From Valencia hispanica (lineage: Eukaryota > Chordata > Actinopteri > Cyprinodontiformes > Valenciidae), in contig OY747707.1 of the NCBI GenBank assembly GCA_963556495.2, forward strand, positions 5,639,001 to 5,703,000: a stretch of DNA of 64,000 nucleotides. Direction: 5' to 3'. Under the pieces are notes generated by a model. The model made no database searches and was not told the origin of the DNA. It saw nothing but the letters and a program-made list of their open reading frames with translations. Positions 1 to 12,500 of the stretch are shown piece by piece. The position numbers were made by a program, and so were the translations under genes. Position 1 is the first letter of the stretch; each line of letters begins with the position of its first letter.

Positions 1-240
1 TATACACAGACACAATGGCTGTGTCCAAATTCATGGGCCCCATCCTTCAAAGGCCGCATTTGAAGGTTGATTACCTCACAGCGATTGGATGAAGGCCGTC
101 CTTCTGCATACTTCCTTTCCCTGGATTAGAAGGAAGGGTCTGGTGTATCTTTCGTAGCCCACCCTACCCAAGATTAATTACGGGCCGAACGGAAGATATC
201 TCTTCTTGTAAAAAGTGGAGGACAAAGCGGGAAGGGAGTA
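1..240. mobile_element. Probable DNA-transposon/MITE fragment at window edge
   Basis: The stretch reads like the end of a dispersed fish element (GTGTCCAAATTCATGGGCCC and AAGGCCGCATTTGAAGG) and is GC-richer than the AT-rich DNA that follows. It is cut by the window edge and the family is not identified. Confidence 0.35.
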
Positions 241-1189
241 CAGTTTTAAATATAAATATATTTAGATCTTCCAGTACAAAAAATAAAAGCTTAAAATTGG
301 TTGTGATGTTGGGATTTTGTCATTTGCATAGTTTTTGTAAAAAAATGATTTAACTTATTAATCAAAAAGGATTAAATAAATAATTAAAAAAGCCCAATAA
401 AATTTTGAGCTCCATATTTGCCAGCTTGTGTTTAGCACAGTCACGGTAGGTGAAAGGACATGAGTCAAACTAAAAGCTGCAAAATAAAAAAAATAATTAA
501 AAAAGTTAGACGCATTTTTTACGAATTTGATGACACATAAGACGGCACTACAGATTAGAGAGTTGGAACATTTCCCAGAATGGCTAATCAGCAGCCAAAT
601 CAACATTGCTAAAGCTATTGTTCGCACAGCAACATGGTCATTGTTTAGTAATCAAAATATTAAAAAGTAAACAGTGAAAAAAGATGAGGTGAAAAGGTGT
701 TTATTATAAATTCAATTCAAGTAAATCCAATTTTAAAAATACATTTTTTAATACCAAAGGTAAATTAAAATTTGTTGCTTAAAACATCCCTTTATCAGTG
801 TAGTTGGTGATGGCTGTGGGCAGGAAGCAGACTAAAACACTGTTCATCATTTGAAATGAGACCAGTGTCAATAAAATAGGTTTTAATTCAGCTTGCAAAG
901 AATATTTTCTGAACCCCTTTCAAGCCTCTTTTTGTTTATTTGCAGAACTTTAATTTATTTAAGGCTTTTTCTTTACAAAAATCGTAGCAATATGTTTATT
1001 TTTCTACATATTATTAAAAAAAATAATTTAACACAGACATTTACAAACATTCATTCCGATTCCAGGATGAGTTAATCAGGCCTGAAACCAGATAAGCTAC
1101 AGTTACATAAGGCAGGATACCTAATTCCATCAATTTCTTTTATAAAATAGCTTTGATTCAAGTTTCTTAAAACAGAGGCATGTGTGGAG
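241..1189. other. AT-rich non-coding stretch
   Basis: AT-rich sequence with short chance open frames and no splice-bordered or conserved coding segment. Nothing specific was recognised. Confidence 0.5.
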
Positions 1190-2110
1190 CTGTCAGTATC
1201 TCCTGCCGACAGAAGTGAGTGGAGAATCATCGAGAAATGTTCAGTTACTCAGAGAAAGGCAACAACTATTCAAACTCAAACTGATGGCTATCAGGGTTAA
1301 GCTAACAATCAGACAGCTACCAGGAGTACAGCTAACACCTACTGAGGGTAACCTAATGGCTACTCAGAATAAAGCGAAGTGTATAGCACTAACAGCTATT
1401 CAAGCTAAGTGCTACTCAGACTGAAGCTAACGACTACTTAGCCAAACAGACAGTTAGCAGGAGTAAAGCTAACGCCTACTGAGGGTAACGTAATGGCTAC
1501 TCAGAATAAAGCGAAGTGTATAGCACTAACAGCTATTCAAGCTAAGTGCTACTCAGACTGAAGTTAACGACTACTTAGCCAAACAGACAGTTAGCAGGAG
1601 TAAAGCTAACGCCTACTGAAGGTAACGTAATGGCTACTCAGAATAAAGCGAAGTGTATAGCACTAACAGCTATTCAAGCTAAGTGCTACTCAGACTGAAG
1701 CTAACGACTACTTAGCCAAACAGACAGTTAGCAGGAGTAAAGCTAACGCCTACTGAGGGTAACGTAATGGCCTTTCAGAATAAAGCCAATTTCTAAAGGA
1801 ATTCAAGCAAACAGCTACAAGAGGTATCTGGTGGCTACTCAGAATAAAGCTCATCGAAAATCCTCGCAGGTTGAATTTGACGCATGCCTAAAGATATTAG
1901 GACATGGTTTTGTAACTAATTGAATATTGTTAAACAACGTACGAGGACATCGTCTCAGTATAACACTAACAGCTATTCAAGCTAAGTGCTACTTAGACTG
2001 AAGCTAACAACTACTTAGCCAAATAAACAGCTACACAAAATAAAGCTGACATGTACCCAGGGTGAAACTTTTCACTTAATTAGAAAGCTAACAGTTACTC
2101 AGAGTACCAT
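1190..2110. repeat. Tandem repeat, 137-bp unit, 3 near-identical copies plus degenerate flanks
   Basis: The motif ggctactcagaataaagcg recurs at 1358 and 1495 (and ggctactcagaat at 1632), with a diverged fourth start at 1769, giving an exact 137-bp period. Each unit is itself built of shorter related pieces of the form (a)gctaac...ctactcag, which continue in degraded form to about 2110. It lies downstream of ctdsp1. The open frames crossing it are by-products of the repeat. Confidence 0.9.
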
Positions 2111-2826
2111 TTAATGGTCTTAACTGTGCCCTACTCAATTAGACAACATCTGCATCAGTTATTATTTCTAGCATTTTGATTCTGATTTATTCATTTTTCT
2201 GTAAGTAAACATGTAATATTTGTATTCTTCTATGCAGAATGTGCCATGTGTATGTTTATTACTGTAATTTTGTATTGAAGCCTTTCACTCATAAGCTACA
2301 ACTGTAAACTAACATGTACTCAAAAAACAGCTCCCCAAAGTAAAACAGAAACAGAAAGTTCTCATCCACGAATGTACTTACAAGCCATTAGCTTGACTCT
2401 CCCATGAGAATGTAATTCGGAATCTCCAAAGATTGAGAGATTTTGACTGCTGTCCACTGCAGATAAGATACTGACCATTCTACGTTTTACAACCCAACTT
2501 TGCAACAACTAAATTAACTAATTAAAAACAAACAAACAAACTGCGCACAAGGTTGGCCATGCAGTTAATAGCTGATTTCACATTCAGTTAACCATAGTCT
2601 GTGCATCTAACAATAAAACAAATCTTTCCTGACTTGATTACAGGAACCTAGGGATTTAGTGGTATCATTTTCTCTAGGACACGTATTGAATGGGCAAGTC
2701 GAATTGCAGACGCTGCTAAATAAACAGGTTTTTTTTTTAGAACCGTTTGTATCAAGTCCTTTTTTATTCTGAAGCATTGGGTATTCTGTGCAAATCTTTT
2801 CAAACAAGCAGTGCATCAAGAAAAGT

Positions 2827-3419
2827 TTTATTCTCTATATACAAAAGTAACCTTCACGAACTACAGATGTATTCGGTGTTTAAATGTACATTTCACACCT
2901 GCAGCTCCCCAGAGGTATTTATATGTATGGTGTTAGGGGGATTACATAGACAACCTTCTATGAGTGTGTCATGTGTTATTTTCTGTGTGATAGTGTTAAT
3001 AATACTGTTGTACAAATGCTACATTATACTGACATTAAAATGACTAATGGTAGTTCATTTGTTGAGAGCTATTTGTAGAAGACTGAGCAACTGTTCACAC
3101 AATCTAGTTTTGCTGCACAGTTACAAAGGTCACAGCTGTCACATAATAACAACACACACGCACACACACAAACAAACACTGCTCTCAAGTTATCTACAGA
3201 GGCCATGTCACCTCATGGTTAAATCTATCAGGTATTCCAATGATAATGGGTGGATGTATCCAACACGCTGTGAGATTATGAGATTAAAGAAGAGTTGTGT
3301 TCTTTTTCAAGGCATGGTCCTTGTAACGGGAAGCACGTTGGAGCCTGCGGCTCACCAGCCTCCGTGGCCCCACATCGACAGTCGCTGGTGATTTTCTCTA
3401 TCCGAATATCCTGCCTCTG
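2827..3419 (-). other. ctdsp1: ctdsp1 3' UTR with candidate polyadenylation signal
   Basis: The first canonical AATAAA on the minus strand after the stop codon is at 2832-2827, with a second at 2768-2763. A CA/GT microsatellite lies at about 3151-3176 inside the predicted UTR. The 3' end is inferred, not proven. Confidence 0.45.
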
Positions 3420-3548
3420 TTAACTCGAAGTTCTCTGCTTCTTCAGAATATCGTAGATGTCATCCACTTTGCTGAGTCTCTCAAAGAAGGGGATGAGATC
3501 AAGAAGCTCCGTGTCTGACATGTCATCGAACCAGGACACAACGGGAAC
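3420..3548 (-). CDS. ctdsp1: ctdsp1 last coding exon
   Basis: Forty-two codons plus TAA. The exon starts [18 protein letters not shown] and ends with the family's C-terminal helix ([10 protein letters not shown]). Acceptor cttcag at 3549-3554. Confidence 0.94.
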   Translation of the reverse strand, partial: VPVVSWFDDMSDTELLDLIPFFERLSKVDDIYDILKKQRTSS

Positions 3549-6500
3549 CTGAAGGTTTAGAATGGTGGGAACAGATGGAATAAGAAGCCTGACTCAACAG
3601 CATCTACATGATAACATTCAGCTCTTCAGGTCTTTAATCACATCGTCACATAAACAGATGTAAATAACATACTGCGTTGTCCGGATGGAAGATGTAGGAG
3701 GCTGGGGAGTTGTCTATAATGATGACTCTTTTTAGGTCTCTCCCTAAACGGCTCAGGTCTTTAACGTAGTTCCCTTTGTGGTAGACACATGCCTCTCGAA
3801 AGAGTCGACTCTGAAAGGCTCCGCCTTTATCCAACAGGTCGGACACAGGATCTGCATACTGCAGTGAAGGGGAATAAAAGGCTGTCAGCAGAACAACCCA
3901 GAAAACAATATTTTAACATGCTATAATTCTGGCGACATTCCCATGGATGTAACGTTCGCTCATATTTCACCAGCATTTTTATTCCATAGTATGCATGTTC
4001 CTTCCAACAGCTGTGTCACCAAAATACTTATATAGAGAGAGTCATGTACTGGTGTGCAAGTCTCACTTTTCTCCACATAATCAAGTCTGTGTTTTACCTC
4101 TGGGGGTTTAGCTGCTCTAATGTAATTTCCAAAACCTTGCTCAGAGGACACAGTTTGTCATGTTATTCAAACTTCATAAGTCACACAGTGGTTAGTTTTC
4201 TCACAACATGTTTGGCCCTAAAAACATCTCGAGCTTACGCTACATATTGAGGCAGGAGGGAAAAGAAACACAAAATGTTTTTTTTGGCTCAGACCTAGAA
4301 ATAAAAATCTGTTCTGCCTGCAGCTTAGTGAGAGTTTAAATGTGAAATTAATAAATGACAAAAACAAAAAACAGCTGAAGGACAGAGCATTTTCTTATCT
4401 GGTAAACCTTATGCTCACACCACCACCACCCATGGTCGCATCAGTAGGTTTGCTGTTTACTTCCTGCTAAAGCTATGGTGCACAAAAGATCTTTAGTGAA
4501 ATAAAGAGTGATCTCTAGTGGCGTAACAATGCACAAAATTTGGGGTCTTAAATTCACGGTTCGATACATATTCGGTAGACTTTAATCAAGAAAATTAAAC
4601 ACAAATGTGCATATGACTTCATGTTTTTGTTTTTGCTTTCATCAGCGTTAAATAAAGAAAATTTTTTCCTGAATTCCTTCCTTTCAATTCCTTAAATTAA
4701 TTTGTTTTTCATATGTTCTATAAATTAAAAAAGTTGAAAGTATGAAAATGACTGGAAATTTGATCAGATTTTATAAAATAGTACAAGTGGACATAGCCAC
4801 AGTAGAAAACAATATAACCACTTGAAAACAGTCAATGTGAATGTTCAGAAATGTTTAAATATTACTTAGAACATGCATAAATCACTTTGGAGTTGGTTTG
4901 ATATTTCCCAGCTGTACTTAAATGCAGCATGGCCAGCCATTGTCTACATTCAGCTTTGACATTGTTTCAGGTGAGGTCAGTTCAGTATCATACTGCTTTT
5001 GAAGGATGCGTTCGCTGACAAAGTTCTGGTTTGGTCCATCTTTCTTTTTCTACAGTAGCTGCATGAGAAACCATTAATGTTCCCAAATAGCAGAGTTTAG
5101 TGAAAGCTGGGAGTCCTTTCTGTTTTGTTGTGGTGTCAAATTTGAAAGTTGCGCTGCTGAACGTTGCACTGTGCTCTGAGTTTAGCACGTAAACATTCCG
5201 CATGTGTTCAGGTTGGAAACCGCTGTATTCGTTTGGCACACGTGCATATTGAATCGACAGGGCCGTACTCAAAAATCTAAATACGAATACATGTACGTTA
5301 CACCCTTAGTGCTGACCCTCTGTTACCATTAATCAAAACAAAAATTCCTTCATTATATGCCTCTTAAAAAGGTTTTGTTTACATAAAGAACATACCTCAC
5401 GTCCTGCAGATCCTGACGACCTGCCATAATTCATATATATGTTACTCAAAACAGGTGGGAAAACAACTGTTTTTTTTGCTGTCAGAAAGAGCCTTTAAAA
5501 TTATTTGGAGAACAATGTAAAAGCCAATTTATTATTTATGTTTACGGCTCAAAACCAAGATGTTAAACTTTATTAGCAGAGATATACATTTAGGTGAAAG
5601 GCCACACATGAATCCCATCAAATAAGTCTTCCAGTGATCCTCAGAGTAATTTTACAAAGCAACAAATGTCACTTTGCTCTTCAAGTATGGGTCAACGGCC
5701 ATATTTTTTTCAACATGACGATATTCTTAGAAGACTTAGGAGAGCAAACCTTGGATAAGCTTGCAGTGAATAAAACACATTCAAACATCTCCCCCATCCT
5801 CTTGAGGAACTCGTCAACATGGGGTCTCTTAAGTACATGAACCTGGATGTAGACACAAAATGTATAACTGTGAGAGATTCACTGGAAACATGCACAAACT
5901 CAACTTTAGAAGGAATCTGTTCTACAAATACACCACAGACTGATTGTTGCACCATGCTTTATAGAAATTGCTTTATTTGATTTTTATTTTGTTGGATCTA
6001 ATTCTAACAAGATGCTGGCAGCCTTGTTTCTGAGCCAAGTCATCCAGAATAGGCTTTCCCCACTTTTACAAGCCAATCCTGGAGTACTTGAAGCAGACCC
6101 AGACCCACTTTGTGGTTTTTTTTTTTGGGTGAGGGGGGGAGTGAAGCCTCTGCCTTCTAGAAGAACCAAGCGCAACAGACTGCAGCTAGTGTTTAGACGT
6201 CCCTGCCACTGAGCCCTGATGAGCTGGCTATAATATGTGATACAGATTGAGATTGATGGCCAGTCTTTCTGAGAATCCTCCAGACACTGAAATAGGAACC
6301 TGCTGCCTGGAGCCATCAATATAAAGAGCTTCAGCTCTGCCAGGCCAGAAGAACAGGACCTTTGATCCTGCTGTATGGAGCTCATAAAATCAGCAGGGAA
6401 ATATCCCAAATTTAGGTCTGTGCGAAAATAGGGGCTGCATTCAGAATGGAGCATAATCAAAACAAATTTTTCATTTGAATTATTTTTAAGCTCAAATTGT

Positions 6501-9500
6501 TCTTCTATAATGACTGTTACCGTTGCATTAAAACAACATGAAAAGATTTAAGGTCCCACCTGATGAACAATCCCTTCAATTTCCACTGGAATGATAAAAT
6601 CGGCATTGTTCAAAGGCTGTTGGGAAAGAAAAACAAACATGGTTACAAAACACTGAAAATAATGTAAATCCTTTGATAAAGACATATTACGAGGTGTAAC
6701 GAAAATATAAAAATGTAAATTGTTTTAACGAATCAGTAAAACATCAGTGCTACAAAGAGACAAGTCTATAAAAAATCTGATTTATTGAGTGAATTCTCAG
6801 CATCTGAATTATGCTTCTCAAATGTTAAATCACTGGAAGCATGTGCTATATAAGGCTCAGGGCCTGAATGGTGATGGTGTGAGGTAATGCAAGAAATAAT
6901 GAGCAGTCATAAATAATAATATTGGTAATTAAACAGATTTTCATTTTGGATGCTGTGTTAGGTCAAGTTCTGTGCTGCTTTAAATGATTTCATCGATTTA
7001 ACTACTGCATATTTTCCCGAATAATTTCTTGTAAAACATATATCGCATGTACTGCTGTTAATTTTGCTGGAGGAGCCATTTTCTTAATTTACATAAGCAG
7101 TTTGTATGGCAACAAGGAGCAAAAATAACAGCAATAAATCCCAACATGCTTCCAAAAACTCTTAAAAAATATGACTGAACTAATAATCAAAGCAACTGAC
7201 CTGTAGTTACTCAGAAAAAGTTAATTAGTAAAAAATAAATATATATAAAACGTTCTTTGTTGTTTATCTCATATCATAACCATTGATTGTTGTGTTATGT
7301 TGTCATTGTTAAAATTTTACACTTTCTGTTTTCAGAACACAAACTTAAATATCCATGATGTTAAATCATTTAAGCTAAAATAAATAAAAGCTAGTAAAAA
7401 ACGACATATTATTTTCTTTAGTGAGTGAATCTTCATCAGTATAGACAGAGCGTTTGCAAAATGTAGCACGGGATTAAGTGAAGGGTTTGTTGGGTCATTG
7501 CTGAGTTTTTGCATAACTTTAAATTATTCATGGAAAGTTTGACCATTTGTGGATTATTTCAGAGAGCATATCTAAACTACTTGGAAGAACCTCAAGATTG
7601 GGAAACTGAAATACATAAGCGCAATTCTACTCAGGGGTCGGGTTAACCAAATCTTTTCCGTATTTGACAGTAGTTTTTTTAACCGGTGACAAAACAATCT
7701 GGAGGCCATCCGTCATTTTAACAGATTACTATTCACAATTCTGACCACTTGGTGAAAATGTGCAGACAGTTTTAACTTTGGGCACAGTAAAAGTGATTGA
7801 ATCAATACAAAAAGATTCCCATGAGACTTTTACACACTCTCTCTCCTCATCTTGTCTCACGGCGCTCTTTCAGTTCTTTTGCTTCTCAGCTCTCCAATGA
7901 TGCCCTTTTGTAAACCTGTATCTGTCTCTCAGAGCTCCTGTTTCTTGTAATTGAAACCATGAGAAAAAAGGCTTTTCTCTAGGAATGTACAATATATTAG
8001 CACTAACATCAGTATCGGCCGATGTTAGTCATTTCTAACATATCGGTATCAGTCCGTAGTAGAAGTAAAACTGAGCCAATATTTAAAAACGCTGTTTATT
8101 TCCATCTTTGTAAGAGATTTATGTAATACTGTATTTGTAGCATTGTAAATATAGATTATTGGTCAGAAGAGCAATAATAATATCAAATATCGGTATTAGT
8201 GCAAATTTTTAGATCGGTGCATCCCTACTTTTCACTCTGTCCTCCATGATGTGCTGCCCCCGGCCTTTCTGTTCATGTGCTCACTACGCAAATGACCAAA
8301 CTGACAGATAAGTTTTAAAATGTCACCACAGAAAATTAGGCCTGTCACCTAAAAACTGAATGACAGCTACAACCCGCCTGAGCTAGTGTTGCCAACTGTC
8401 TTTGACAAAAGAAAGTCACTAGATGTCGCCAGATGACATCACATGCTAATTTGCATATTAATGTCGTCATCATGTCACATCGACGCAATGACGAATGAAA
8501 CAGAAAGGAGGAAATAATTATACCTAGATTTGGATTTGGTCACACAGGGTTAAACAATCCATTATTTAAACGGGAAACATGCTACAGGGAAATGTGAGTT
8601 TTGTTTTCAAGAAGAGACTGTGAAACATGTTATATTATTGGAGTTTTCTTTTGGGCGGGGCATGTTACCATGGTTTTCACAATTGTGCGACATAGGTCTG
8701 TTAAAGTAAAAGAAAATAGTTTGGATTGTATTGGTTATCTCCGATAATGATATTCTCAAGGCCTCAGATAATGGACTGGTGTCTGTTCTGGTTTTGTTAG
8801 ATCTCAGTTATGCTGCTATAGGCTTAGACTGCTGGAGGACAGTCTAAGCCTATAGCTTAGATCTTCTGTTCCTTCTGTGTTTCTGCTCTGTCTTCTCAAA
8901 CCCCCAGACGGTCGTGGCAGATGGCCGCTCCTACTGAGCCTGGTTCTGTTGGAGGTTTCTTCCTGTTAAAGCTACATGCTCGCTCAGTATGAGGGATTGC
9001 TGAAGGATTGCTGTGGTTGGAAAGTCGGCCCAACCTCACGCCAATGACTGACGCAGTCTGCTGGGATTCCTTAAATAGGAAACTTTTTAACTGATTGGAA
9101 TGTTTGTATAAATGTATTGAAATGACTTCTTGTTAAGTGCCTTGAGATGACATCTGTTGTGAATTGGCGCTATATAAATAAACTGAATTGAATTGAACTG
9201 GATTGACAGCGCCTATCTCTGCCATATTTGAAAATTAAGGACATTGTTTTTTTCTTCCTTAAACTGCTCACATAATGCCCACTGGATAATCCGGCCTTGC
9301 CTTGAGAGCATCTGAGCATCATCTCAGACCTGGACACCGTACTCAATGCATCTCACTAACCGGGAGCTATAGCCGCGTTGAAGAGTTACTGAGGCTTTGG
9401 AGCTCTTGCCAACCACTGGTGCATGCTGGGTGCAGTCATTTCATTTCATGTTTTTTATACGTAGTTCTCTGTTCAGCTTGAATATCAAATGAAATGTTGT

Positions 9501-12500
9501 TTTTTAAATAACATTGAATATGTTATAATTTTAAAAATTGACTAGTAAAAATATATTTTTAGACCTTGTTGGCCAAAATGATGGACGAACAAAATACGTA
9601 GCATGACCACTCAAACTACTTTAAATGATACTCGCTGACATTTGATAAGCAGCTAATCAGGGTGTGGCATTTATTTTCCTTGCCGCTGATTGGCTGTACC
9701 CTCCAAAGGCAGAGATAAGGAAGACCTTGGATGTTAGATTCTGCACAGCAGTACTAAGACTGCATGTTGATGCACATTAAGGTCTATTTGGTGTTTGAAC
9801 TGTTAATATAGGCAGTTAAAAGCATTTTTAGAGGAGGTCTCAAAAGTTTTTGTGGATTACAACAATGTACGGGCGGTTGTGGTTCCTAACCCCTGCAAAT
9901 ACAGGAAGTCCTGTGTATTTCCTTTTATGTAAACCTAGAACGTCCAGTCCTTCACCTGCGTGGCTCCGTACCTACTTATCAGACACCCCATAGTGTGTAA
10001 TCCCATGTTGTGTCTCCACAGCCAATGTCAATCTAAAAGATTTTCTAAATTAAATAAGAACACTTTCCTCCTTTCTTTCTGTTGTCTGTGAAAGTCCCTG
10101 GAGTGATGACTAAGGACTTGTTTTGAATGGGTTTTGTTATGTCTTTTTGTATTTGGGGGGGTAGGAAAATTAATATTCAGGATGCTAGAAAATATGTGCA
10201 GCCTGTATCATAAGTACTGAAATGCTTGTGTCACAGAAACCTCAACATGTAGTCCAGAAACATTTCAAGTGAAGAGGGCACATGTCATTCTGGCACTCCT
10301 CCAACCCTGCCTTAGTTAAATCCAAGCCCTGATGGTTACCTAAAGAGTGACTTCGGTTCCTGCAGACAGCCATCTAAACTCCCCTCCACTGTGTTCCTTT
10401 AAGCAAGGACGACTAATACCGTAACTGATATACACTCAGGAGTGTTTCAGTCACAGGTCCTGGCAGGATGAGCTAACCAACAGCCCTGTCTCTTAATACG
10501 TTCAAGAACCTCTTGACTACTTCTCCCCTCAACCCATTTAACCGCCACCTACTCTGCAAGTCTCAGTACTTCTCTCTGGTTATTTCATCAGTAAAAATGT
10601 TTTTTCTAAATCCCTTCAGGTTCTTGTATAATGGAAATAAAAAGGGTTTCTAAAAGGTAGAACTATTTTTCTGCTGTGCCACCTGGTGCTTTTCTCAGTA
10701 ACTGTGTCAAAGCAATAATGAGTTTAAATATATCCCTTCTGTTAAATGTGGACTTGGTGGAGTCTGACCTTCTCTACACACGGCTAATAGCAATATCCAG
10801 TGACACGCTTCAGGAGCGCCTTTCACTTGGCAGGGACTTAACCAAGAAACATTTCTTACATTTTTATTAGTTATTGTTTACATATTAACTTTTAACGTGT
10901 TGTTCTGTTTTTGAGTAATAGAATTGTTTTTAAGCTTTTTTTTTTACACATAATACTCTTTGATTTGAATATTTGGCTATTTCATTTTATGTCTCCTTTT
11001 TTTAGTGTATTTTACTGAATTTTATTTCATTTTTATGCATTTATTTGCCTTTTTTATAGTATTTTGTTGCATTTCATTTATTTTTGATGCATGGCATTGT
11101 GATGCATTTTATTTGACTTTATAATGTTTTAATTGTTCCGATTGCATATAGGTGTCTTATTTTATAGTTTATTTAGTTACTTGAACTTATTTTACTTCTT
11201 ATATTTTGCCGCCTTTTATTGTAATGTATTGTATTTGATACAATATTTAGTATTACATACGTAAGAAGATGGATGGATGGATGGATGTATTGTATTTCAT
11301 TGCATTTTCCTGTATGGCATTTAAATGCAAGCTCTACGTTTGCACCAGCAATGTTGCACGGTTTTACTTTGCATTAACTGAAACAGCTGAGAAATCCCCC
11401 CCGCCACACACCCTTTTTCAAACAACAAAATCTACAAATAGCTCAGGGAATTAATGTAAAAAATCTGGATCAACATCATTGAAAGTAGCTTCAACTGTTT
11501 CGATCACAGCAGACTAGTTTTTGTCTTAAAGCTGTTATCAAACTGTTGGATGGTGCAGTAATGTGCAATGCAGCTAATACTTGGTTTTATTATCTGTTTT
11601 ATATAAAAAATGGAGTTAACAGAGATTAATCTTGTTTACACATACTTCATATCGATATCCAGTGACATCCTGTAAGGACAGTTTGTGACCTGAGAAGGAC
11701 GAGAAGCACGTGGCGTTCATTGCACAATTTATCACGATAGCAATGACAACTTCCTCCACTCAATTCTACCATTTAAGGAATCGAGCTGAATGAAACAAGT
11801 CAGTTTTCTTTTTAAAGTAACAACATAAAACCATGCTATATGTTACTAATTTGTAGTATTTATATTGACAGTTTTATTGTTGTATTTCAAGAAGAATCAG
11901 ATTTTTAAATCTTGGATTTCTCTCTTTGTTTCTGGAGGTTTTTGTTGTGAGAAACCAGATCCAGAAGATCAAAATGTAAACAAAATTTATGAGAAACCCA
12001 TATGAAATGACACACATGGTGTTTTTCATAAATGGGATCACAGTAAGTCGTGACTATGTGCCCTGCAGGCTCCACGTTTGATGCATGGTTGTTTTCCTCC
12101 TGCATGCACGTTGAGTTTTACTTTATCAGTCACTTTGAGTTAAACAGCAAAGACTCAACTTTGATGCCAATGCGTGAAATATAGCCTAAGCTATATATCA
12201 TAAGTATAAACTTTACTAAGTTACTCTGCTACATGAGGATGCACTTTGCTTATAATCACACTGAGAAGACAGATGAATGTTTGTCGAGAGATAAAGCAAC
12301 GATATAGAACAGATAGGACTTCAACATTTAAGCTTTAAAGAACTTTTCACAAGATGGCAGAGATCTGCTACAAGAAGTGTTGTGTTTTAATAATTTTTGT
12401 TTGATAGGTATTGCCATATTCAGTTCATTTATCTGTGTTCATTATCGTTAGTAAGGTGTTGCTATAATATATGTCTTTCCTTTATGTTTAGCTTCTTTTA

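Noticed and set aside
1358..1768. CRISPR-like array
   Set aside because: The repeats abut directly with no unique spacers, and the genome is vertebrate; it is a minisatellite.
5984..6460. Open frames on both strands over the miR-26 hairpin
   Set aside because: They have no family similarity or splice support. The conserved signal here is the hairpin in the ctdsp1 intron.
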